Shown in pieces: positions 1 through 6,808 of a stretch of DNA of 9,956 bases. Where the stretch lies: the NCBI GenBank assembly GCA_031276415.1, contig JAISNF010000538.1, positions 1-9,956 of the forward strand. The letters run 5' to 3'. The notes beneath the pieces were generated by a model, which worked only from the letters and a program-made list of their open reading frames with translations, ran no database searches and had not been told where the DNA came from. The translations under genes were made by a program, and so were the position numbers. The stretch comes from Planctomycetaceae bacterium (lineage in GTDB: Bacteria > Planctomycetota > Planctomycetia > Pirellulales > Thermoguttaceae). The first letter of the stretch is position 1. The number at the start of each line of letters is the position of its first letter.

Positions 1-108
1 CATTAATGGCTCCCTCACACTTCCTGAATAGAAAAATTGTAGGCAGTTTAAACCAATCAAAATTTTCATAACTTGAATGAACATAAGGATTTAACAAAAA
101 TCAGACCC

Positions 109-130
109 GGAACTTCGGATTAGAAGTTCC
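109..130. repeat. Small perfect inverted repeat in the dapL upstream region
   Basis: GGAACTTC (109-116) and GAAGTTCC (123-130) form a perfect 8-bp stem around the 6-base loop GGATTA. No T-run follows, so a classical rho-independent terminator is not supported. The right half shares the 10-mer TTAGAAGTTC with the inverted repeat at 6605-6774, so it may be a fragment of the same dispersed repeat. Function unknown. Confidence 0.5.
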
Positions 131-225
131 CTTCTGTTAATTCCGTCGAAATTTGTTGATTTTGTTCAAAAACGCAAATCAAATTCTCTGATGTGAAAAT
201 GTGAGAAGTATATCTTGCGGACATC

Positions 226-253
226 TTGTAAAAATACCGCAGACTTTTATAAT
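226..253 (+). promoter_or_regulatory. Candidate sigma70-like promoter for dapL
   Basis: TTGTAA (226-231, 4 of 6 matches to the -35 consensus) is followed after 16 bases by a perfect TATAAT (248-253). Transcription would start near 260, giving a leader of about 105 bases before the dapL ATG at 365. This leader contains both sets of tandem repeats described below. It is the best promoter match upstream of dapL; activity is inferred from sequence only. Confidence 0.5.
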
Positions 254-264
254 TGACAGAAAAT

Positions 265-294
265 AACGTCCTTTAACGTCCTTTAACATCCTTT
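265..294 (+). repeat. Three tandem copies of a 10-bp unit
   Basis: AACGTCCTTT (265-274), AACGTCCTTT (275-284) and AACATCCTTT (285-294) stand head to tail with one mismatch in the last copy. They lie just downstream of the candidate promoter, in the presumed 5' leader of dapL. The 10-bp period is close to one helical turn. Confidence 0.85.
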
Positions 295-310
295 GCTGTT
301 TGTATTTATT

Positions 311-340
311 AGTTACGATATAAACAGTTACGATATAAAC
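311..340 (+). repeat. Two tandem copies of a 15-bp unit
   Basis: AGTTACGATATAAAC occurs at 311-325 and again, without mismatch, at 326-340. It sits 24 bases before the dapL ATG. An open frame from the TTG at 293 runs through this repeat, but the encoded residues look like translated repeat and not like the start of an aminotransferase. Confidence 0.85.
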
Positions 341-364
341 AATATTATTCTTAATTTAATTGTT

Positions 365-1597
365 ATGACAGATTATTATTTTCAGGAATTATTCGCGGAG
401 CGGATTGGCGGAGCGAATTATGGTAAATCGAACGAAATTTATAAGTTTGAAAAAATCAAACGAGCCAAACGACAGGCAATTAAAGATTTTCCTGATCGTC
501 CGTTAATTGATTTTGGTATTGGCGAAAATGATGCGATGGCGGACGAAAATGTCCGGCGAATCATGGCTCATGAAATCAATCAACCGGAAAATCGCGGTTA
601 TGCCGATAACGGTTGTCTTGAATTTAAGGAAGCGGTTGCCCGATTTATGGAACGGAATTTTGGTGTTAAACTTGATCCGATTACAGAAATTAATCATGCT
701 ATCGGTTCCAAACCGGCATTGGCGATGTTGCCGTATGTTTTCATCAATCCGGGCGATGTAACATTATTAACGGTTCCCGGTTATCCGGTTGCCGGAACAC
801 ATACAAAATATTGCGGCGGTTCGGTTTATCATCTGCCACTTATTGAGGAAAATCAATTCTTTCCTGATTTTGAATCTGTTCCTGAAGATATTTTGAACAA
901 AACCAAACTTCTTGTACTAAATTATCCCAATAGTCCGACCGGTCAAATTGCAACAGTTAAATTTTATGAAAAAGTAATTCAACTGGCGAAAAGACATAAA
1001 TTTGTTGTTGTGCAGGATGCGGCTCATCTTATGTTGACTTATCGTGTTCCGCCGATTAGTTTTTTGCAGGTTCCCGGTTCGCGTGAGGTGGGGGTTGAAG
1101 TCCACTCGCTTTCGAAGGGCTGGAATATGATTGGTTGGCGTATTGCGTGGGTTTGCGGGAACGAGCGGATTATTCAGGCTTTTGCCGATGTAAAAGATAA
1201 TTGTGACAGCGGTCAATTTCTTGCCATTCAAAAATCGGCAATTGTTGCGTTAAACGATCCTGAAATTCCAAAAGAAATCAACCGGAAATATTATCGCCGT
1301 CTTGAAAAATTGGTGGCGACTCTTCGACCATTTGGTTTTGAGTGTGAAGTTCCGGGCGGAACATATTTTTTGTACGTTAAATCTCCGCGAGGAATTGTTA
1401 ATGGTACAAAATTTGCCAACGCCGAAGAAGCCAGTCAATATTTAATTCGTGAACATTCGATTTGTACGGTTCCTTGGGACAATGCCGGTCCGTTTTTGCG
1501 TTTTTCTGTAACTTACGTTGCTGAGGACGAACCCGCAGAAGACGAACTCATGTTCCAACTTTCCGAACGACTCGGACAAATCGCCTTTGAATTTTAA
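365..1597 (+). CDS. dapL: LL-diaminopimelate aminotransferase (PLP-dependent)
   Basis: Fold-type I aminotransferase of 410 residues, the usual DapL length. DapL converts tetrahydrodipicolinate plus glutamate directly to LL-2,6-diaminopimelate in the cytoplasm, a shortcut for lysine and peptidoglycan precursors known from plants, chlamydiae, planctomycetes and others. Visible marks: the N-terminal IGGANYGK region, FGIGEND (50-56), RGYADNG (77-83), YPNSPTG (187-193), VVQDAAH with the PLP-ring aspartate D218, HSLSKGWNMIGWR with the Schiff-base lysine K251, and R379 in FLRFSVTY for substrate carboxylate. I chose ATG 365 because it gives the family N-terminus; the frame is open back to a TTG at 293, but those 24 codons are translated tandem repeat. 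No clear Shine-Dalgarno. Oddities: Ser190 and His221 stand where many relatives have Asn and Tyr contacting the cofactor. A related aminotransferase specificity cannot be fully excluded. Confidence 0.87.
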   Translation: MTDYYFQELFAERIGGANYGKSNEIYKFEKIKRAKRQAIKDFPDRPLIDFGIGENDAMADENVRRIMAHEINQPENRGYADNGCLEFKEAVARFMERNFGVKLDPITEINHAIGSKPALAMLPYVFINPGDVTLLTVPGYPVAGTHTKYCGGSVYHLPLIEENQFFPDFESVPEDILNKTKLLVLNYPNSPTGQIATVKFYEKVIQLAKRHKFVVVQDAAHLMLTYRVPPISFLQVPGSREVGVEVHSLSKGWNMIGWRIAWVCGNERIIQAFADVKDNCDSGQFLAIQKSAIVALNDPEIPKEINRKYYRRLEKLVATLRPFGFECEVPGGTYFLYVKSPRGIVNGTKFANAEEASQYLIREHSICTVPWDNAGPFLRFSVTYVAEDEPAEDELMFQLSERLGQIAFEF

Positions 1598-1619
1598 AAA
1601 CAATAAAATAATTGGCTAA

Positions 1620-1694
1620 TAGTTAATAGTGTCGCAAGCGGAATAATTGCCCAAACATTTTTAATCCGTACACGCCACTATTCACTATTAACTA
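1620..1694. repeat. Inverted repeat downstream of dapL
   Basis: TAGTTAATAGTG (1620-1631) and CACTATTAACTA (1683-1694) are perfect 12-bp inverted copies enclosing 51 bases. The right arm carries an extra partial copy, CCACTATTCACTATTAACTA. The transcript could form a stem downstream of the dapL stop, but there is no T-tract, so I call it a repeat and not a terminator. It resembles short dispersed intergenic repeats and not a gene. Confidence 0.65.
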
Positions 1695-1700
1695 AAAAAT

Positions 1701-1795
1701 AATCTGTGATAATCTGCGATAATCTGCGGACTAATTCTGAATTTATCTGTGATTATTTGTGTCATCGGCGGACTTGTTTGTTTGCGGACTCGTTT
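1701..1795 (+). repeat. Degenerate ATCTGCG repeat cluster upstream of the efflux adaptor
   Basis: Three head-to-tail 10-bp units stand at 1701-1730 (AATCTGTGAT, AATCTGCGAT, AATCTGCGGA). Looser copies follow: TTATCTGTGATTATTTGTG, ATCGGCGGACTTG and TTTGCGGACTCG, up to about 1795. The same words reappear downstream of the adaptor gene (3197-3350), so the adaptor gene is bracketed by one repeat family. No coding frame of interest is present in 1598-1822. Confidence 0.75.
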
Positions 1796-1822
1796 ATTTT
1801 TTTTTGAAAACACACAACAATA

Positions 1823-3190
1823 ATGAAAGCAACAAAAATTTCACTCGGTTCTGTTCTTTTTCAATCAGTTGTTTCGTTAATACTTTTGGTATTGACGGGA
1901 ATTGCCATCGGAATCATGATGACGCCTAAAGAGGTTCCGAAAAATTCTGATACGCAAACGGTATTGGATATTGTTGAAGCGGTTCCAATTGAACGGCATC
2001 ACGGCGGAATTGATTTTAAGATCGACGGCGAAGTAATTCCGTTTCGGCAACTCGATATTGTACCGGAAATTGCCGGACGAATTGTTTACAAATCCGACAA
2101 CTGCCGGTTGGGACGTTCTGTTCGGGCGGGAGAAATTTTGTTGCGAATTGATCCGACCGATTACACTCTCGAAGTCGAACAGTTGACCGAAGCCGTCGAA
2201 CAAGCCAAAGTTAATCTTACGGAAAATACGGTTCAAATAGAAAATACAAAAAAAGAATTGGAACTCGCCGCAAAACAACACGAACTTCGGCAACGCGATT
2301 GGGAACGCAATCAGATTCTGGCTCAGCGTAACGCTATTTCAGCGGCGGAACTGGATACGGCTCAATCGTCGTTGTTAAGTGCGGAGGAAACGATACAAAA
2401 ATTAAATAACCAACTCCGTATTTACGAAACACAAAAAAGTAAACTCGCCGTTGCCCTCCGAAAAGAAGAAATCGCTCTGAAAACCGCAAAACTCAATCTG
2501 GAACGCACCGAAGTTAAAGCCCCAATCAGCGGTGTTGTTACAACAGATTCTTTTGAGGTCAATTCCTTTGTCCAACGAGGAACAAATGTTGCGAAAATTC
2601 TGGATATTTCACAACTGGAAATTCAATGCAGTTTGTATATGAAACAAATTCAATGGATTTGGCATCAAAACGGAACAGAAAACGGCGGTTACATTTTCCC
2701 GCCGACTCCCGCTACAATTTTGTACGAAATTGACGGCGAACAATGGACATGGGAAGGAACGCTGAAAACATTGGACGGCGGCGGTCTCAACGCCATAACC
2801 CGTATGGTTCCGTGCCGTGTGAAAGTCGATGATCCTCAATCCGCTCGTTCTGTTTTTGTTCACAAAAATAATACGGAACACACGCCGCCGACATTGTTTT
2901 CGGGAATGTTTGTTTCCATTATTGTTCATTCCAAACCCGCTGTTTCCTTGTACCGGATTCCTGAAAAAGCGTTGCTGCCCGGCAACACCATTTGGACGGC
3001 AACCAACGGCAAATTACATCGTCATACTATTCGTGTTGCAACAACTATTTCGGAAGGCGTGTTGTTTTACGCTGATTCGGAGGAATTGTCGCCAAGTGAT
3101 CTGGTTGTTGTTTCACCGCTCGCCGCTCCGGTTGAAGGCGGAAAAGTTCAAATCATTAACACCGGAACAAAAAATGTTGCCCGGAAATAA
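1823..3190 (+). CDS. RND efflux periplasmic adaptor (membrane fusion protein, HlyD/AcrA family)
   Basis: 455-residue adaptor that would link an inner-membrane RND pump to an outer-membrane channel. One N-terminal membrane anchor (about 11-33) and no lipobox, so it is anchored by this helix and not as a lipoprotein. The first half of the lipoyl/barrel-sandwich domain is about 78-112 (IVPEIAGRIV, then VRAGEILLRIDPTDY). A long coiled-coil hairpin runs about 114-228; its tip region R162...L166...S173 resembles the R-L-S motif that contacts TolC-type channels. The second lipoyl half begins at VKAPISGVV (231-239), followed by beta-barrel and membrane-proximal domains to the C-terminus. ATG 1823 directly precedes the anchor helix; no Shine-Dalgarno is evident. 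It lies 181 bp upstream of the RND pump in the same direction, so the two very likely form one efflux system. The substrate cannot be read from the sequence. Confidence 0.88.
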   Translation: MKATKISLGSVLFQSVVSLILLVLTGIAIGIMMTPKEVPKNSDTQTVLDIVEAVPIERHHGGIDFKIDGEVIPFRQLDIVPEIAGRIVYKSDNCRLGRSVRAGEILLRIDPTDYTLEVEQLTEAVEQAKVNLTENTVQIENTKKELELAAKQHELRQRDWERNQILAQRNAISAAELDTAQSSLLSAEETIQKLNNQLRIYETQKSKLAVALRKEEIALKTAKLNLERTEVKAPISGVVTTDSFEVNSFVQRGTNVAKILDISQLEIQCSLYMKQIQWIWHQNGTENGGYIFPPTPATILYEIDGEQWTWEGTLKTLDGGGLNAITRMVPCRVKVDDPQSARSVFVHKNNTEHTPPTLFSGMFVSIIVHSKPAVSLYRIPEKALLPGNTIWTATNGKLHRHTIRVATTISEGVLFYADSEELSPSDLVVVSPLAAPVEGGKVQIINTGTKNVARK

Positions 3191-3196
3191 AGATTC

Positions 3197-3318
3197 GTCC
3201 GCAGATTACGCAGATGATCGCAGATGATTTTTAAATATAAAACAAAAAATTATTCGTCTATTTTATTGTTTCGTATTATCAAAAAAATTATCTGCGAAAA
3301 TCTGCGTAATCTGCGGAC
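3197..3318. repeat. Large hairpin-forming inverted repeat between adaptor and pump genes
   Basis: GTCCGCAGATTACGCAGAT (3197-3215) and ATCTGCGTAATCTGCGGAC (3300-3318) are perfect 19-bp inverted copies. The arms continue inward through CGCAGAT and an A/T run to about 3232 and 3283, giving roughly 36-bp arms with about three mismatches and a 50-base loop. The element starts six bases after the adaptor stop codon. An adaptor-pump transcript would have to cross it, so it could act in partial termination, RNA stability or processing; it could equally be a passive dispersed repeat. Confidence 0.8.
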
Positions 3319-3330
3319 AAGTTTAAAAAC

Positions 3331-3350
3331 AATCTGCGTCGTTTGCGGAC
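3331..3350 (+). repeat. Additional partial ATCTGCG repeat unit
   Basis: AATCTGCGTCGTTTGCGGAC is a further degenerate copy of the repeat that forms the hairpin just upstream. It ends 21 bases before the ATG of the pump gene. No clear promoter or ribosome binding site is visible between it and the ATG. Confidence 0.55.
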
Positions 3351-3371
3351 TAAAATAATATTACACAAATC

Positions 3372-6300
3372 ATGTTGAACTCAATTTTGCGATGGACGGT
3401 TTCCAATGCTCCGGCGATGAATGTTCTGATGAGCGTTATCATTATTGTTGGGATATTTTGCGGTTTCCAATTACGGCGTGAGACATTTCCCGAATTTGAT
3501 TTGGAACATATTCTTGTTTCGGTTCCTTATCCCGGCGCAACACCGGAAGAAGTTGAAAACGGAATTTGTCAGAAAATAGAAGAATCGCTTCAATCGCTTG
3601 AAGGTGTACGGAAAATAACCAGTTCCGCCAATGAAGGTTTCGGCATGGTGCAGATTGAACTCCGAAGCAATGTTAAAAATATTGATCGTGTTCTCAATGA
3701 GGTTAAAGACGCAGTTGATCGTGTTACGCCGCAACTTCCTGAAATGATTGAGCAGCCGACGGTTCAGCGGCTTAAAATGCAGGAAACGATTATTTCGATT
3801 GGTGTTCTTGGACCCGAAGACGATTCGGTTGAAGCGGCTCTTGCGCTTCGTCAGGTTGCCGAAGATTTACGCGAAGAACTGTTACAATATCCGAAAATCT
3901 CAATGGTGAATCTTGTCGGAACGAAAGATTATCAGATTGATATTGAAATTCCGGAAGAGACGCTTCGTTCTTATCATTTAACACTCCATCAGGCGGCGTC
4001 TATTATTCGTGCGGAAAATATTCAAACGCCGGGCGGAACAATTCGTGCGCCGTCACAGGAAATCAATGTCCGTACAGATAATCGGCGTTACGATGGTCGG
4101 GGAATCGGGGAATTGCCGTTTATTACCGCACGCAACGGTACTGTTATTAAATTAAACGAAATTGCTCATATCCGTGACGAATTTATTGACGGTTCCGCAT
4201 TGGCAACTATTTATACTCCTCCGCCTGACGGGATTCCCGACGATACCGATTCTATTCACGGAAGACATGTGGTTGCTCTTGATGTTTTGCGCAACACAAA
4301 CGAAGACCTGTTGGCGATGGTCGATAATGTTTATGATTTTGTTGCGAAAAAGAATCAGTCCGGTACATTACCGGAAGGTTATTCGCTTATTACTTGGGGA
4401 GATCATTCGGTGGAAGTTCGCGGCAGGCTGCAACTTCTTTTGACAAACGGTTTTCAGGGATTGATTATTGTTTTCATTTTACTGGCGTTATTTCTTGATT
4501 TGAAACTGGCATTCTGGACGGCAGCGGGTATTCCGTTTGCCATTTGCGCAACAAGTATTTTGTTTTACGGTAATTCCCTGACGCTTAACATGATTTCGAT
4601 GTTTGGCGTAATTATGGGATTGGGAATTGTTGTTGATGATTCTATTGTTGCCGGAGAAAATATTTACACGCATCGAAATTTGGGCAAAAATTATTTTGAT
4701 GCGGCGGTTGACGGAATTGCCGAAGTGTTTCCGTCTATTTTCGCATCGGTATTAACTACGGTATTGGCGTTTTTACCGCTGATATTCATTACCGGAACGA
4801 TGGGAAAACTCATTGGTATTGTTCCAATCGTCATGATTACAATGCTTCTTGCATCGCTCAGTGAATGTTTCGGTATTTTGCCGTGTCATCTGGCGCATCG
4901 GGATAATCTGTTTCTAAAAATACTCGGCGTCTATTTGTATATTTTTTCATGGCTGTTGATTCCGCTTCGTTGGGCAAACGGTTACACAATGAAAATAACG
5001 GATTTTATTGTTCAGAAAATTTACGTACCGTCAATAAAAAGAGTTTTGCGGAATCGCGGTATTTTCATTACGGGTTGTTTGTGTACGCTTATTATTTCTG
5101 TTGTCATGGTTTTATCGGGGACATTACCGTTTGTTTTTTTCCCGAAAATGGACGGCAACGATATTATGGTAACGCTGAAATTTCCCAATGGAACGCCTGC
5201 GGAAGTGACTGATTATTGGACGCAACATCTTGAACGGTCATTTTGGAAGGTTGCCAAAGAGTACGAAAAAGCGGGAACACCGGTAGCAACACGTTCTGCT
5301 CGTGTTGTGGGAACATCGTTGGATTCGCACGGTTTCAATCTTGCCGGAGCGTCCGGCGGCGGAAATTCTTATCAGGGCAGTGTTCAGGTCGAACTAATTG
5401 ACGGCAATCAGCGAACTATCAGCAGTATGGAAATTGCAGATCGTTGGCGAAAAGAAGCCGGTGCCGTACCCGGAGCGGATGAACTAACTTTTGAAACACA
5501 AATGTTTGGTCCGCCCGGCGGTGATATTGAGTTTATTCTTGTTGCGAAATCCGGCGAATCGGCAATACTGGAAAAAGCGGTGGAGGAGAGCAAGTCGTAT
5601 CTTGCCGGATTGGAGGGAACGCAAGATATTACGGACAGTGATATGCCGGGCAAGTATGAGTTCCGTTTGAAAATCAAAGAGAAAGCGATGGCAATGGGTT
5701 TACATCCAGAAGACTTGGCGTCGGTGATTCGTGCAACGTATTACGGGGCGGAAGTTCAGCGGCTTCAACGTGGTCGGCATGAGGTGAAGGTGATGGTTTG
5801 TTATCCGCGAGAAGATCGGCGTTCGCTGGGTGATTTTAACGAAATCCGAATCCGCACGGCAAGCGGCGAATATCCGATTACGGAATTAGCGGATATTGAA
5901 GTGGTTCGGGGTTATACGACAATTACCAGACGCAACCAACAACGCTCAATTACAATTTCTACTGATATTGACGAAAATCGGGGCAATGCACGAAAAATCA
6001 TTGCCTTATTAAACACGGAATTTTTTCCGCAATTGAAACAAAAATATCCTGAAATTAACGTTATTTGGGGGGGTGATGAGGAAGAGTTTGCGGAATCGAT
6101 TAGTAGTTTAGTGGTTGGTTTTATTGCGGCGATGTGTGCGATGTTTATTTTGTTGACGGTACAATTCCGTTCTTATTTACAACCGTTAATTATTATGGCG
6201 ATTATTCCGTTTGGTTTAGTGGGTGCTGTTGCGGCACATTTATTATTTGGTCGTCCTCTTTCGTTTGTGAGTTTATTTGGTCTTGTGGCGTTGAGTGGAA

Positions 6301-6593
6301 TTATTGTAAACGATTCTATTGTGATGATTGACTTCATTAACCGAAAAATCCGTAACGGTATGCCGTTTCGGGAGACATTGATAACTGTTGGTCAAAACCG
6401 GTTTCGTCCTATTGTTTTAACATCTGTAACAACGATAGGAGGTTTATTACCGATGGTGTTGGAGACTTCATTTCAGGCGCAGATGATGATTCCGATGGCG
6501 TTAAGTTTAGCGGGCGGTGTGGCGTTTGCATTAATTCTTGTTCTATATTTTGTCCCCGTGCTGTATTCATACTACGCCGACTTTGGCAGTTAA
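3372..6593 (+). CDS. RND-family efflux pump, inner-membrane permease (AcrB/HAE-like)
   Basis: 1073-residue proton-driven exporter of the resistance-nodulation-division superfamily, full length for the family. Layout: TM1 about 14-33; first periplasmic porter block from about 34 to 355 (FPEFDLEHILVSVPYPGATPEEVE is the typical opening); TM2-TM6 about 356-500; TM7 about 563-585 followed by VFFPKMD; second periplasmic block to about 908; TM8-TM12 about 910-1065. TM4 carries the proton-relay pair D422-D423 (GIVVDDSIV). In TM10 the position of the AcrB lysine is occupied by N980 followed by D981 (GIIVNDSIVMIDF), as in several environmental subgroups. ATG 3372 fits the family N-terminus. It follows its adaptor after a repeat-filled gap. 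Four consecutive in-frame stops end the gene. Drug, metal or lipid specificity is not evident; no outer-membrane partner is encoded nearby. Confidence 0.92.
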   Translation: MLNSILRWTVSNAPAMNVLMSVIIIVGIFCGFQLRRETFPEFDLEHILVSVPYPGATPEEVENGICQKIEESLQSLEGVRKITSSANEGFGMVQIELRSNVKNIDRVLNEVKDAVDRVTPQLPEMIEQPTVQRLKMQETIISIGVLGPEDDSVEAALALRQVAEDLREELLQYPKISMVNLVGTKDYQIDIEIPEETLRSYHLTLHQAASIIRAENIQTPGGTIRAPSQEINVRTDNRRYDGRGIGELPFITARNGTVIKLNEIAHIRDEFIDGSALATIYTPPPDGIPDDTDSIHGRHVVALDVLRNTNEDLLAMVDNVYDFVAKKNQSGTLPEGYSLITWGDHSVEVRGRLQLLLTNGFQGLIIVFILLALFLDLKLAFWTAAGIPFAICATSILFYGNSLTLNMISMFGVIMGLGIVVDDSIVAGENIYTHRNLGKNYFDAAVDGIAEVFPSIFASVLTTVLAFLPLIFITGTMGKLIGIVPIVMITMLLASLSECFGILPCHLAHRDNLFLKILGVYLYIFSWLLIPLRWANGYTMKITDFIVQKIYVPSIKRVLRNRGIFITGCLCTLIISVVMVLSGTLPFVFFPKMDGNDIMVTLKFPNGTPAEVTDYWTQHLERSFWKVAKEYEKAGTPVATRSARVVGTSLDSHGFNLAGASGGGNSYQGSVQVELIDGNQRTISSMEIADRWRKEAGAVPGADELTFETQMFGPPGGDIEFILVAKSGESAILEKAVEESKSYLAGLEGTQDITDSDMPGKYEFRLKIKEKAMAMGLHPEDLASVIRATYYGAEVQRLQRGRHEVKVMVCYPREDRRSLGDFNEIRIRTASGEYPITELADIEVVRGYTTITRRNQQRSITISTDIDENRGNARKIIALLNTEFFPQLKQKYPEINVIWGGDEEEFAESISSLVVGFIAAMCAMFILLTVQFRSYLQPLIIMAIIPFGLVGAVAAHLLFGRPLSFVSLFGLVALSGIIVNDSIVMIDFINRKIRNGMPFRETLITVGQNRFRPIVLTSVTTIGGLLPMVLETSFQAQMMIPMALSLAGGVAFALILVLYFVPVLYSYYADFGS

Positions 6594-6604
6594 TAATGAT
6601 AAGT

Positions 6605-6774
6605 GAACTTCTAAAAACCGTTTTTTTTTATTTAACCACAGAAAACACAGAGAAGAAAATTTTTAATTTTATAAAGTTATTTTAGATCAAAAGTCAAATA
6701 TTAAATAACGTTTTGATTCCAATTAAAAATTTCCTCTGTGGTTAATAAAATATATTTGTGGTTTTTAGAAGTTC
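6605..6774. repeat. Nested inverted repeat between convergent genes
   Basis: Three blocks mirror each other in order: GAACTTCTAAAAACC (6605-6619) with GGTTTTTAGAAGTTC (6760-6774); TTAACCACAG (6632-6641) with CTGTGGTTAA (6736-6745); AAATTTTTAATT (6657-6668) with AATTAAAAATTT (6721-6732). The left arm has an extra AACACAGAG segment. The element fills the gap between the pump gene (+) and the Rpn-like gene (-), so it could serve as a two-way terminator; T- and A-runs flank the arms. It may also be a MITE-like or dispersed intergenic repeat. Confidence 0.75.
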
Positions 6775-6808
6775 TCAATTCGCGAACATTTTGTCAATTT
6801 ACTCCCAC

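Noticed and set aside
1..31. End of an upstream plus-strand gene (open frame of nine codons ending in TAG at 29-31)
   Set aside because: Far too short to judge and no recognisable residues.
293..364. N-terminal extension of DapL from a TTG start at 293
   Set aside because: The added 24 residues are translation of the 15-bp tandem repeat and AT-rich leader; the family N-terminus begins at ATG 365.
1877..2929. Long minus-strand frames (138 and 106 codons) opposite the adaptor gene
   Set aside because: Antisense shadows of the adaptor gene with Asn/Arg/Phe-rich composition and no domain.
2829..3227. Plus-strand open frame of 132 codons overlapping the end of the efflux adaptor gene
   Set aside because: It lies in another frame inside a well-supported adaptor gene and has no recognisable domain; it is a shadow.
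1701..3350. CRISPR array from the repeated ATCTGCG words
   Set aside because: Units are about 10 bp, degenerate, without regular unique spacers, and no cas genes are present.
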